Notes: generated by a model not told the origin, from the letters alone. DNA of 64,000 nt from Neostapfia colusana (GCA_030760725.1 JASWHV010000003.1:59596517-59660516); one strand, 5' to 3'; counted from the first letter of the stretch, positions 21,890 to 33,260 are shown. Translations and numbers: made by a program.

Positions 21890-22140
21890 TCCGGACCCCG
21901 CCCCCTCCGCAGGGGCGGGCCGCGGAGGCCCCACATACCTGGCAGGGTCGGAGCCCCCCCTGCTCAGCGGGTAGCTCCGGACCTGCCACGCGGCCGACAG
22001 AAGCAGGACCTCCCCCCTCCGCGGGGAGAGGTCTGAAGGCTCCACGTGTCCCGCGGGGCCGCACCTCCCTCTTCTCAGAGGAGAGCTCCGGGCCCGCCAC
22101 GTGGCCAGCAGATCCGGACCTCCCAATCCTCATGGGGCGA
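21890..22140 (+). repeat. LTR-type G-box repeat copy in the F post-pol region
   Basis: This segment repeats the LTR motif set (CCACGTGTCC, CTCAGAGGAGAGCTCC, GCCACGTGGCC) although it lies 1.4 kb upstream of the 3' LTR. It spans one to two units. It looks like a diverged duplication of LTR enhancer sequence. Confidence 0.7.
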
Positions 22141-22457
22141 GCTTCGGAGACCTCCGGGGCCCTTAATACAATAAGGACCCAGGGAAGGTGTCTGTGTAGA
22201 GCTTCGAGATTGGGGAAGGCCTCTGAGTACCTTGCGTAGCTAAGGGCTCGGCCAGGCGAAACCAAGAAAAAGATAGGCATAACAGGCACAAAAGGTCGTA
22301 AGAGTCTATTTATTCATGACTCCATAAGCTGGACTACAGACAAAAAAAACATAATAATAAAGAGAGAGGCCTAGGGTTCCCCTGGCATGTCCAGAACCTA
22401 GAAGCTGCAAGAGCGACCACGTCCCCGACTTCAGCCCTGGCGGCGTTCTCCCGCTCC

Positions 22458-22677
22458 GTGACCCGAGCGCGGGGATCACCTCGGCCACCACCAGCGCAAG
22501 GGCTGCTGTCATCAAGGATGCTTCTGAAGCCCCCTCTGCCGCTTCAGCAGTTTCCTTGGAGACTCCTCTGATCCGAGCGCGGGGATCACCTCGGCCGTCA
22601 CCAGCGCAAGGGCCGGTGTCATCAAGGATGCTTCTGAAGCCCCCTCCGCCGCTTCAGCAGTTTCCTTGGAGACTCTG
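22458..22677 (+). repeat. Two 110-bp direct repeats
   Basis: The block starting CCGAGCGCGGGGATCACC recurs 110 bases later with few differences, and both copies end in TTCCTTGGAGACTC. They form the downstream end of the antisense ORF region and merge into the 48-bp repeat series. Confidence 0.7.
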
Positions 22678-23041
22678 CCGCCTGGAGTCCTCCTCGGTGC
22701 TTCAGCGGTTTCCTTGGAGACTCCTCCGCCTGAAGCCTCCTCGGCGTGTCAGCAGTTTCTTTGGAGACTCCACCGCTTGAAGCCTTCCTCGACGTATCAA
22801 CAGTTTCCTCGGAGACTCCACCGCCTGAGGAGAGAGGACGCAACGCCTGGGAATTTTCAGCCTGTCGTCGCTCAAGAAGAGTCCCGTCGGGATGATAAAC
22901 CCGAGGCCTCTTGGAGGCGCCACCTCCAGAGGCAGGGCATGCAGGCTCCCTGGATCCCTGACTTGGTGCAGACGCCGCTGCCGGAGGAAATCGAGCGCGA
23001 TCCTCCTCCGAAGGCGGGTTAGAAGCCATGGGAGAAGACAA
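22622..23041 (-). CDS. Antisense ORF of element F (139 aa, repeat-bearing)
   Basis: This ORF lies opposite to gag-pol between integrase and the 3' LTR, a place where Tat-lineage elements often carry antisense ORFs of unknown function. Its C-terminal half is built from about 16-residue repeats (VSEETVDT, VSKETADT, ESPRKPLK, ESPRKLLK), matching a 47-48-bp DNA period. The N-terminus has a basic SKRPRVYHPDG stretch. It is Ser/Arg/Lys-rich with no membrane segment or known enzyme motif. It stays open while pol has decayed, though repeat structure alone can keep a short frame open. Expression is unproven. Confidence 0.45.
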   Translation of the reverse strand: MSSPMASNPPSEEDRARFPPAAASAPSQGSREPACPASGGGASKRPRVYHPDGTLLERRQAENSQALRPLSSGGGVSEETVDTSRKASSGGVSKETADTPRRLQAEESPRKPLKHRGGLQAAESPRKLLKRRRGLQKHP

Positions 23042-23505
23042 GGTCGCAGAGACTCAAGGAAGGTGCAAGTGTTGGAAGTCTTATAAGGGGAACCTACCCA
23101 CGTTGCGGCTTCCCTTCACACTTTCCAGGTACAATTCAAAGCGATTCGAAACTCTTCGAATACACCCCATGGGCAACCGCTTCAGCTCCAAGACTGAGCG
23201 CCGATGACAGGTGGACCCAAGCCGTCTAGCTGAAGCAGTGGGTCAAGGAGTCAGTCACCTAAGAAGACGAGCCGGCAAGGCGCTTTGGCGGTTCCCAAAG
23301 AAAGCGCCGCAACATGCAGAAGTGGCAGCCTTGGGGAACCGCCGTAGTAAAAGCAACCATCAAGTGGGCGCACGCTCCCACGACCTCGCGACTGTTCGTG
23401 CTCCGGCAGGGGTCAATGCGGGGCTTAAAGAAAGTACGCGGAACAGAAGAGACGGAGGCCCCACCTCGGGCTCACTGTCTCCCCCGAGATGGGCCTGGGG
23501 GCCAC

Positions 23506-24590
23506 TGTCGGTACCCTCGATATGGGGTACCCCCACGCACAGGGGAAAATGCCTAAGGATCTCGCCCTTCTCCGCAGGGAGAGCTCCGAAGGCGTCATGT
23601 GTCCAGCGGGGCCGGACCTCCCCCTCCTCAGAGGAGAGCTCCGGGCCCGCCACGTGGCCAGCAGTAGCCAGACCTCCCCCTCTGCGGGGAGAGCTCTGAA
23701 GGTGCCACGTGTCCCGTGGGGCAGGACTTCCCTCTCCTCAGAGGAGAGCTCTGGGCCCGCCACGTGGCCGACAGAAGCCGGACCTCCCCCCTTCCTCGGG
23801 GAGAGGTCCGAAGGCTCCACGTGTCCCGCAGGGCCGGACCTCCCTCTCCTTAGAGGAGAGCTCCGGGCCCGCCACATGGCCAGCAGAACGGCACTGCCTG
23901 CCCCCGCGCGGTAGGCAGCAGGTGTAAAGACGCACCATACCTTGCCCGTACAAGGTATTGAAGGCCCGCGCCTTCCCAAGACGCGAATACGCGGAGCACG
24001 CCTCTGTCAGGTGCCGTTGTGCCCAGTCGCATCGCAGACTGGCGCACCGTGTCAGAACCTGCCAGCCAATAAACACAGCGACAAGACATCCCCTGCCACC
24101 CCCGCCGTCATCAACCACTACGACTAGCTTGCGGCATGGGCAGGGCGGCAGAATGAAGACTCGGAACCCTTCGTTAGAGACAACTACCGACATAACTGCA
24201 GATACGATAGATGGCAGGCAATCTCCCCGGGACCACCTGTCCGGTCCCGGGCCCCCTTGTAAGCCGCTCGAGCCTTGGACTATAAAAGGCTCGGGTAGGC
24301 AACGTTAGCAAGGGTTCACACTCCAGCAACTCGCACCCTAGACATAACTCACCCTCAAGCTCAGGACTCCGGTTCTGGGCAACAAGCAATACAGCGAGCA
24401 CCTCTGCTCACCGTGGACGTAGGGTTTTACGCTCCGGCGGCCCGAACCACGTAAAACTCGCCGTGTCAAGCTTCTCCCTCACTCGTCCCTTACGCTGAAG
24501 CTCTCCGCAAGTGACTAGCCCCTCCGAAAAAGAACCTCCGCGGGCTGCCCAGAGCAGGTCCGGGGAAAGTGTGGACCACACACTTCGACA
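23506..24590 (+). repeat. 3' LTR of element F (1,085 bp)
   Basis: It starts TGTCGGTACC and ends CTTCGACA, followed by the TSD copy. It carries the same repeat array (markers near 23,595, 23,707 and 23,818) and TATAAAAG at 24281-24288. Differences from the 5' LTR are scattered single bases and small indels. Confidence 0.95.
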
Positions 24591-26990
24591 ATGCCGGAGC
24601 TGGACAAGTTTGTCGTGGTCTTCATCGATGACATATTGGTATATTCCAAGTCAGAGGAAGATCACCAGAAGCATCTGCGTATAGTCTTGCAACGGCTGCG
24701 GGATCACAAGCTATACGCGAAATTCAGCAAATGCGAATTCTGGAAATCGCAAGTGCCTTTTCTCGGGCATATCATCTCAGCGGAGAGTATCGCTGTAGAC
24801 CCGAGCAAGATCACGCAAGTGCTGAATTGGAAGTCCCCGAGAACTGTTCACGAGGTACAGAGTTTCCACGGACTCGCGGGATATTATCGGAGGTTCATTC
24901 CGAACTTCTCGAAGATTGCCAAGCCTATGACGGAGCTGCTGAAGAAGGCTACCAAATATGTTTGGAGTCCAGCATGTGAAGCAGCATTCAAGGCTTTAGT
25001 CAAGCACCTAACATCAGCACCGGTTTTGGCGCAGCCAGACACAACAAAACCGTTCGATGTGTACTGTAATGCATCCGTCATTAGGCTCGGATGTGTGCTG
25101 ATGCAAGACCGAAGAGTGGTCATGTATGGGTCACAGCAGCTTAGAAACCATGAGCAGAATTATCCAACTCATGACTTGGAGCTCGGTGCCATGGTACTTG
25201 CACTGAAAATGTGGAGGCACTACCTACTCGGTAACCTCGTACATTTATATACCGACCACAAGAGCCTCAAGTACATATTCACTCAGAAGGAGCTGAACAT
25301 GAGGCAGCGAAGATGGTTAGAGTTGATAAAGGATTACGAAATAGAGATCCATTATCACCCCGGCAAGGCAAACGTAGTGGCGGATGCGCTGAGGCGCAAG
25401 TCACACGTCAACAACCTGACCATTACACCGTTGGAAGAGAGCGAACCACCACTGCATGTGATTCCACACGGAGCTCTCTACAACCTAGCTTTGATCCCCA
25501 CCATCTGTGAAGAGATAGCGGCAGCTCAGAAAAATGACAAGGGCATGTCACATTTGCGGAGACGTATAGAGAGCGGGGAGCTGAAATGTTTCTGGAAGGA
25601 CGGAGATGGCGTCCTATGGTTCAAGGATCGGATCGTCGTACCCCGTAACCCGGAATTACAGAAGAAAATCTTTGATGAGGCTCACTTGTCAAAGTTTTCT
25701 ATTCACCCCGGCAGCAACAAAATGTATCAAGAACTCAGAAGCAAGTTTTGGTGGACACGGATGAAGCGGGAGATCACCAAGTAAGTGTCCGAGTGTGGTA
25801 CATGTCGAAGGGTGAAGGCAGATCATATGCGGAAACCGGGACTGCTACAACCACTGGGAATTCCTGCCTAGAAGTGGGAAGATGTGAGCATGGACTTCAT
25901 CGTCGGTTTACCCACCACTTTTCAGAAACATGATTCTGTGTGGGTAATCATCGACCGGCTCACCAAAGTTGCCCATTTCATCCCGGTCAACACCAACTAC
26001 AACGCCAAGAAGTACGCTGAACTGTACATCTCACGTATCCTATGCTTGTACGGCGTACCCCGTACCATCATATCGGATCGGGGCACTTTATCTGTGTCCC
26101 GTTTTTGGGAGCAGCTACACGCTGCATTTGGGACGAAGCTGATCCGTAGTTCAGCATACCACCCGCAGACGGATGGGCAAACCGAGTGGGTAAATCAGAT
26201 TCTAGAAGATATGCTACGATCTTGCGCTATCAACCACGGCAAGAATTGGGATGATCACTTGCTGTTAGCCGAGTTCTCGTACAACAATGGGTACCAAGCC
26301 AGCATCAAGATGGCGCCTTACGAGGCGCTACACGGGAGGAAATGCCGCACACCACTGAATTGGTGTGAATCTGGTGAGAGGGTTACCTTCGGGATTGATC
26401 TTGTCAACAACGCGGAGGCAAAGGTTCGGCCGATTCAAGCGAACCTAAAAGCCGCCCAATCCCGACAAAAACAGTATGCGGACTGGAGAAGACGCCCATT
26501 ACAATTTGAGGTTGGGGATCACGTATACCTACGTGTGTCTCCAATGAAGGGCGTGAACAGATTCGGGATGAAAGGAAAGTTGGCACCCCGATTCATCGGT
26601 CCATTTCAGATTACAGAAAGATGTGGATCGGTAGCACACCTGTTGAAATTACCAGAAGCACTTTCCGGTGTGCACGACGTCTTTCACATTTCCCAGCTGA
26701 GGAATTGTCTCAAGCTATCAACTACCATTCAGCTGGAGGATATTGAAGAACTGCAACCAGATCTCACATATCGGGAGGAACCAGTTCAGGTTATTGATGA
26801 AAAGGCCCAAAACGCAACCGTACGTTGTGGTTCTACAAGATTCTGTGGAGTAATCACTCCATGGACGAAGCGACATGGGAGAGCGAAGGATTTTTTCGTG
26901 CTAACTACCCCGACTTTTTCACGTCGCATATCCGGTAATTTTTCCACCGTCCTCCCTCTACCTTATAATCTCGGGACGAGATTCTTTTAA
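24591..26990 (+). pseudogene. pol: pol of element E, second part: RT palm, RNase H, integrase, broken chromodomain
   Basis: It begins with the duplicated ATGCC and continues RT with FIDD (about residues 11-14). RNase H follows (YCNAS, TDHKSLKYIFTQ, KANVVADAL); its first catalytic Asp reads Asn (codon 25068-25070). Integrase has HLSKFSIHPG, a stop at 25782-25784, CGTCRR, a second stop at 25869-25871, then MDFIVGLP, IISDRG and GQTEWVN for the D,D,E triad. After GPFQITERCG the frame is lost at about 26,825. A shifted frame shows the chromodomain-like WSNHSMDEATWESE (about 26,850-26,900). Chromodomains target new insertions to marked chromatin. Confidence 0.92.
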
Positions 26991-27001
26991 GAGGGGAGAA
27001 A
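26989..27001 (+). other. Polypurine tract of element E
   Basis: AAGAGGGGAGAAA abuts the TGTAAAGG start of the 3' LTR and would prime plus-strand DNA synthesis. Confidence 0.9.
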
Positions 27002-30000
27002 TGTAAAGGCCTTAGTTTTTGACACATTCAAAGTGTTCATCACCACACACACACACCTCATTTAAAGAAAGTTGATGAACACATTTGAAGAGCAAGTAAC
27101 CATTATCAACATGCTCATTAGAGAATAAACTCACAAAATACAAAAGTGGTATTTCCCACATGCATCATATAGGGGCTGGGCATATGAAAACTCCTAAACC
27201 TTGCTAGGAATGTCCATGCCAAGTTTCACCCAAATGTAAAACCTTTTTGAGGTCCTTTTGGGTATAGCTAGAAAGAGGGTAGTTTGAACTCAAATTCAAA
27301 TTCAAACTGTTTTTATCCCATGAATTCAAAAGTGGGAGGCATATTCTTACTAAGCACATTTTTGTGAGCTCACACACCAATTTTCACTCCATTTGAAGTT
27401 GATCTTCACATGAGCTAAGTGTAGCAAATTCAAACTTTATTTGAATTTCAAACTAAATATGTGCTGAAACTTAGTCAAACCAAACCCAATTTGAATTCTA
27501 ACCAATTCAAATGGCTCAGGGGTGAATAATTCCAATCACCATGGGCATTGTAGGGCTTAATGTTTACAACAGTAATATAGAGTTAAGTTCAGAGGTTAAA
27601 AATGGAGGTGGGACCCACATGTCAGCCACTGAATCAAATTGAACCGACTGAGAAACAGAACACCCGATTCTCGGGTGCAGCCCGAGCGCGCCACCGAGGG
27701 GCTGGCCGGCACCAGCTCCTGTTGTGTTCTCCGAGATGGAGACCAGCCGCCCGAGCTTCTTATCCCTCCCCGGCGTGCTCCCGTTATATATCCCCCGAGC
27801 CACGGCGTGTTCGGTCTGTTTTCCCGCACCGAGCTCCACCGCAGCCAGCCGCCCTCTCAATTCCGCCGTGATCAGGCCGATCACTCGCAAGCCAAGTCTC
27901 CTCAGAAGCAAAACGGCACCGTGAGCCCATGAGCAACGTCCCAGACCCTGTATTAGCCAGCGAACACGCGCCCTCGAGCTTCACCGGACATCTTTTTCGG
28001 CGGACCGAACGTTGTCGCCGTTCGGGCTCTCGTGAGCAGCTCGGTGCAGCCGTTGTCACGTCCACTTCTCTACACAAGAAAGGTGCGTCATTGTATGTAG
28101 ATGGAGTAGCCGAAAGCCGTTCGGCATTTGATCAACCCTCGGTTTAGAATTTCCAAGTTTACTGCCAGCCAGTTCATATGAGCCGAGCTCACCTTCGAGT
28201 GAAATTCGGACTCCACACACTAGAGTTGGTCAGGCCGATTGTCCAGTGGGTTCTACACGTACTAGCGCACATGCTCGAGAAGGAAGTAAGGAAAATCGTT
28301 GAGGATCAGCCGTGTTATGGCTGATTTCCTCGCCGCCGTTGCAAAGTACCTCGGCTCACCGTCGAGGGTATGGTTGCCGGCGTTGCTAGCTTCCAAAAAA
28401 CCCTGGTTCATGTTCCTCGTGCTCCACTGATGCTCTCCGAACGATTTCTGACTGATTTGGTGCCCAGTAGAGCAAAACGGACCTCACCGGAACCCTAGCA
28501 GGTGCTGTCACCGGTGTGCACGGGTTTCCGGCCATCACCGGCGGCAGGTGAGCCCACAGCCGAGTTCAGGAGGTCGGGAAAGGGGAAGGCGGCGAGTTTC
28601 AGGCCGGGGGGTGGCCGGGAGCTCGATTCCGGCGAGTCTCGCCGGAGACCGCCGCCACCAAGTATTTGGCGCGAGGAGGAAGACGAAGCACTGTATGTGG
28701 GGCCCACGGGCAGAAGTTTAAACTTTTCTTCGATTTTCAGTTTTAGTTCAAACTTCAAAGCCACATAACTTTGGCTAGGAAGCTCCAAATTGAGTGAACC
28801 AAATTTTGTTGGATTCAGATCTCTGATTACTTTCCTACAAATCAAGTTTCACTTCATGAAAATCCTTATTTCTCCATAATTAATTCTTCAAAGTTTCAAC
28901 TGTCTGGAATTTTAACTGGAGAATCCTTTGGAGGAAAATTATGAAATTTTGCTGGGTTGTTCACCAAAATATCCCTGAACTACCATAAAAATTTCAGATC
29001 CATTTGAGTTTATTTGATCCACCTAATGGTGTGATTAATGAAACTGTTTCAGAGAAAATAGAAAATGTCCAGAAACATTTTCAGAATTTCTCTGAAATTG
29101 TTTAGCTCATATCTTTAGCTAGGAACCTTCAAATTAAGTGAGACCAACTCCATTAGAACCCTCTGAAAATTTAGTTTTCAGAAAGGCATGGCTTGCATCA
29201 TGAAAATCCCTAGAACACCATAAAGGCTCCAATTAAGGTCAAGTACATAATTATTTGTGGGGGGCTCAAATGAGATTTGTTGCAACTAAAACTTTACCTA
29301 GTCTCTGTTTAGGTTGTATCCAAACCACAGTAAAAATTTCAGAGTCATTGAGTCTGTCTAGTGAGACTTATAAACTTCACAAGTTTAAATTTCAATCAAA
29401 TGCATTTAAATTAATACATATGCTTGTTATATCATGTAGTCGCTAAGATTGAGGAGGAACCTGAAGTCTTAGACTTCGTCACTCCGTAAGAGCAGCTAGC
29501 CTACGACCAAGAGCAGCAAGGCAAGCTCCGGTTTGCATTAACCTTTTTACAATTTTTACTGTTTTGAGAACTTTCTTTGAGTACCAATTACTTCTTGCAT
29601 TAGAGTCTTGATTGAAACCCAAATGCATAGCCAAGAAAGCCATGGGTTGGGAATAGGATTGAAAACCCCATTAGCTACTGCAATGCTAAGATAGTGTAGG
29701 ATTCGGTACAAGTCGAGTAGTTGGAACTACTCGCGAGAATAGGCTAGAGGCACATTGCTCGAGTAGAGATAGCAAATGAAACACATGGCAAGAAAAATGA
29801 GACTGAGCGGAGAGTAAGGGCAGCAGGACTTTGGGGCCTGGGTGCTATAGCTCTGCTTGTGTCGATTGAGGACCGAGCCATGTGCGGGCCTGTTGAACAA
29901 GCTATAACAGTACCGAAGACCTACCGGCTATATGGGAACCGGGAAACCGATGTAACTCGGGTAGCTGGGTATTGAGGCATTGCTTGTCATTCAGAGGGTA

Positions 30001-30929
30001 GGTTGAGAGCTTGAGGTGTAAATCGGCTGGCGGCACTGAGATGCGAGTGCAGAGACCTCTTGCTCGGGACGATAGGACCGGTTCAATACTTGGCTAACGG
30101 GTGAAAGGTGGTTGCGTACGGCGTCCATGATGGTTGCTGTAGGCAACATCGAGTACGGGCGTTCGTGACGGGTTATTCGGGTAACCCTGCAGGTGTAAAT
30201 CAATTATAATCGCCGTCCCTCGCAGTCAGTGAGTACCACTTGTTTACTGTACCGTGACGTAGAAAGGACAGGCTAGTTACATGTTAAAATGTTGCTGAGT
30301 GAAAGATGGACTTTGATTGTTAATGATTACTGTAGTTTAGAGCTAATTAAAGTTCCTTTCAACTTTGGGCAAAGTACATGAGAGAAATACGTTTCTTGTT
30401 TGATTGCGGCTCTCTCATGTGCCTTAGCGTAAGGTTCTCCACAACCTGCTGCTAAAACTTGAAAGTAAGGTTCCACTAATTAGGCGAGTCCTTGCAAATG
30501 ATTTTTACCTCATGTAACCCATCACCCTCCATGTAGAAGTTTCATGTTTAGGAGAGACGTGTCAGTCTTGCTGTGCCTTCGTGCTCACTGCTTGCGTTTG
30601 AATCTTTTGCAGGGTTCTATGAGGAAGGGACTCCCGAGGAGGAGACGGAACCCCAGGAGGGGAATCCCGTCGAATGGGAGTCGTGCACGCCGCCGTGTTA
30701 GTGTGTGTGCGTGCTAGCGGGGACACGTTCATGGGCTGAACGTGAACTCGATGCGTAGTCTATGCCCGTGAGTGTAGACTGAACATATTTTGTTGTACAA
30801 ATGTTCATAAACCTCTTTATGTAATAAACTTTGCTTCCGCTTTGTACCTTTTATGTGTGTTATCCGGTGCTGTGCAACGCAGCACCCCTCAGCGTGATCC
30901 TGGCTCGGCAAGACCGTGGGGTCGTGTCA
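27002..30929 (+). repeat. 3' LTR of element E (3,928 bp)
   Basis: It matches 5777-9653, with a ~51-bp extra segment near 27,661-27,711. The embedded exons are at 29440-29520 and 30613-30701. Exon 1 here has a nonsense change (GAA to TAA), while exon 2 differs from the 5' copy only at two synonymous sites. The LTR ends GTGTCA and is followed by CACGG. Confidence 0.95.
29440..30701 (+). pseudogene. LTR-embedded spliced ORF, E 3' LTR copy (exon 1 has a stop)
   Basis: Exon 1 (29440-29520, 81 nt) and exon 2 (30613-30701, 89 nt) keep the same length, phase, GCAAGC donor and TTTTGCAG acceptor as the 5' copy. An in-frame TAA in exon 1 breaks this copy. Confidence 0.5.
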
Positions 30930-30934
30930 CACGG
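30930..30934. repeat. Target-site duplication CACGG (right copy) of element E
   Basis: It directly follows the 3' LTR end and equals 5772-5776. Confidence 0.95.
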
Positions 30935-31774
30935 CTCGGGATGATCTTTGGGGATGAGCAACTCAGGTTGTGGGTGCACTGATGGGTTGGCTTGCTTGGG
31001 CGTGATCTTCTTCGGTGTGGGCTGTCCACGGTGAACGAACGTGTTTTTCCTTCGGTGTTCAATGTGGCGCAGCTACAACTCTGGAATTCCGAGTACCAAC
31101 GAGTAGAGACCAAAGGAGTAGGGATGGTAGATGGCTAGAGCATGTATTGGCGATTCTTTTAGCTGTGGGGAGCTCGATCGTCCGAGCTAGGTCAGCTGTG
31201 GTGATCGGAAGAAAAATAGAGAGCTCCCGGGTGGTGTTCTTCGCGGGAGAGAAGCAACCGAGCGCGAGAGACCGAGCTGGGAGAGGCGAAATTGCTTCGC
31301 TGCACGCTCTGTGTGGAGGATCAGACCGTGTGATGGCTCAGCAACAGGAGGTGGCACCGACAAAGCCTCAGGAGTGGATTGCACCGAGCTGCTGTCGCGC
31401 GCTCAGCCGAGGAAAGAACAGAACAGAGTCGGTTGCACTGTGGTATATGACATGTGGGACCCCCACACCTCAAATATCCCCCTCTGTGCTTTAAAATTCC
31501 CGCACCGCCTTTGTCTGAATTCCACCAAAATTGGATAGTAGACCAAACAAAATATGAGGAGTTTGAATCTGAAATCAGATTTTGAAATTGAGTTTGTTTG
31601 GTCAAATGTTCAAATTCAAGTTTGAATTTGAACGTGCCCTCATTTAACCCTTTGAATAAATAGTAAATGATCTCCACAGTTATTCAAATTTGGACCATAA
31701 GTTCCTTAATACATGGAAAATGCATTTGTGAATTCATTTGTATGTATTTGGGTAATCTGAATACAAACGACCAC
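30935..31774 (-). repeat. 5' LTR of element D, continued after element E
   Basis: With E removed, the G+C-rich block of D's LTR (to 5776) continues here to about 31,450 and passes into AT-rich sequence, the same order as in the A/B LTRs. The expected LTR terminus (TTACA on the plus strand) is not found; sequence changes abruptly near 31,774. D's 5' LTR is therefore probably truncated. Frames in the G+C-rich part show no recognisable protein. Confidence 0.6.
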
Positions 31775-32167
31775 GCCACCAGCCGCCCGACGCCGCCAGC
31801 AGCCGCCCGACGCCGCCGCCGCCGGCCGCATCGCCCCCGGCACCCGACGCCGCGCCTCTGAACGCCGCCTGCACGCGCTCGCCCCAGCCCGCCTGTGCAC
31901 GACGCCGCCCGCTCGCCCTGCCCACCGGCGCCCGATGCTGCCCGCTCGCCCCAGCCCGCCAGCGCCCGACGCTGCCTGCTGCCCCGCCCCCAGCGCCTCC
32001 CGACACCGCCGGCCGCCCTTGATAACGCTGACCCACGCGCCCCGCAACCCTGCAGACGCCGTCCCGCTGCCCCGCAGCCGCCGCGCACTCGCTACAGCCG
32101 CCTCGCCGCCGCAGCGCCCTCGCTGCCGCTGCCCCGACGCCGCCCCGCTGCCCCCAGCCGCCGCGCC
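31775..32167. repeat. CpG-rich low-complexity block (degenerate CGCCCGACGCCGCC repeats)
   Basis: About 390 bp of degenerate short repeats with almost no A/T runs, flanked by AT-rich D LTR sequence and the TGTAAGGG start of LTR G. All frames are open over long stretches because of composition, which is not evidence of coding. It differs in composition from both neighbours. Its origin is unknown. Confidence 0.6.
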
Positions 32168-33260
32168 TGTAAGGGCCCAAGTTTTTGCACACATTCAAAG
32201 TGTTCATCACACCACAACCACCTCATTTGAGGAAAACTTATGAACACATTTGAAGAGCAAGTAAACACCATCAACATGGTCATTAGAGGATAAACTCACA
32301 AAATGCAAAAGTTGTACTTCCCACATGCATCGTATGGGGGCTGAGCATATGAAAAACTCCTACACCTTGCTAGGAATTCTCATGCCAAGTTTCACCCAAA
32401 TCCAAAACCTTTTGAGGTATTTTTGGGTATAATTAGAAAGAGGCTAGTTTTTAACTTAAATTCGAATTCAAACCCCTTTCATCCCATAAATTCAAAAGTG
32501 AGATTCATATTCACACTCAGCACTTTTTTGTGAGCTCACACAACAATTTTCACTCCATTTGGAGTTAATATTGACATGAGCTATTTTGGCTAAATTCAAA
32601 TCAAATTTGAATTTCAGCTAAACCTTTGCTGCAAATTTGATTAAACCAAATTCCACTTTGAATTATTCAAAGTTAATTGGCCATTTTGAAGTTTGATCAA
32701 CTCACAAGGGGTATTAAGGTCCCTACTGTTTTCAACAGTGGAGAAAGTTAATTTGTGAGGTTAAAAATGAGGGGTGGGATCCTCCTGTCAGCCTCCTAGT
32801 TGATCAACCGACTGAAGAATACCGGGGCTCGGTTTCTCGGGCCACTTCTGTGGTCGCCACCGATCCAGACGCCACTGCCAGCTCCTGCTCGGCGTGCGCC
32901 CACGCTCAGCCGAGGTCCACCCTTCTTAGCCCCGAGCCCGAGCCAGCTAAGAGCAGTTCGCTTGTTCTTCTGCTCCCTCGCACAAGAAACGCTGCCATCA
33001 CCGCCGCTACCTCGGGTTCGATCAGGGAACCGGAAAACACCGCGCCCAAACTGCCTCTTAGCTGCTAAACTGCACCACCACGTCTCCTTTGATCGTCCAG
33101 CCATGAGTACAAGATGAAATCACCGCTCCTCGAGCAGCCCCGGACTGTTGCGCGGCAAACCGAAACTCACCGCCGTTCGGTGCTCTCGTGGACAGCCCAA
33201 CTCAGAGGCTTTCACGCATGATCAAAGCCAACCATAGGAGCGTCGCACATCCACGCTGCT
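32168..33260 (+). repeat. Partial LTR G (E-like family), cut by element B
   Basis: It starts TGTAAGGGCCCAAG and tracks the first ~1.1 kb of the E LTR, including CACATTCAAAGTGTTCATC and the CGCCGTTCGG block. It stops where element B's LTR begins (33261). The remaining LTR should lie beyond B, outside the window. The five bases before B are CTGCT, so the same bases would be expected after B's far end. Confidence 0.75.

Larger units (their letters stand above)
21260..23505 (+). other. Post-pol region of element F
   Basis: A 2.2-kb stretch with no plus-strand gene. It holds AT-richer sequence to about 21,640, an ectopic LTR-like repeat (21,890-22,140), two 110-bp direct repeats (22,458-22,677), a 48-bp repeat series inside an antisense ORF (22,622-23,041), and a purine-rich GATGGGCCTGGGGGCCAC before the 3' LTR (23487-23505) that is probably the PPT. 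Long post-pol regions with antisense ORFs are known in Tat elements. Confidence 0.75.
14580..24590 (+). mobile_element. Element F: Ty3/gypsy, Tat (Retand-like) lineage, 10,011 bp, defective
   Basis: Two near-identical LTRs of about 1.09 kb flank gag remnants, protease, RT, an RNase H, a second archaeal-type RNase H, integrase, and a long post-pol region with an antisense ORF. Two RNase H domains and a protease with DGGAG in place of DSG/DTG are features of the Tat lineage. The coding region has several stops and frameshifts and a large gag deletion, although the LTRs look very similar. That suggests a defective copy mobilised by relatives, or rapid decay. F lies inside E's RT, so it is younger than E. 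Confidence 0.95.
5777..30929 (+). mobile_element. Element E: Ty3/gypsy chromovirus (Tekay/Del-like), defective, split by element F
   Basis: Order: 5' LTR (5777-9653), initiator-Met PBS (9658), structured leader, an extra ORF (11155-12095), gag (12372), pol with CCHC, protease, RT, RNase H, integrase and a frameshifted chromodomain, PPT (26989-27001) and 3' LTR (27002-30929). Without the nested 10-kb element F the unit is about 15.1 kb. The chromodomain remnant, the RT/integrase sequence and the long LTRs point to the Tekay/Del chromovirus group. Lesions are a gag frameshift, two stops in integrase, a frameshift before the chromodomain, a changed RNase H Asp, and F. It sits inside D's 5' LTR. 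Confidence 0.93.

Noticed and set aside
31684..32230. Several overlapping long frames on both strands (up to 162 codons)
   Set aside because: They are open in most frames because of CpG-rich low complexity, which is not evidence of coding.
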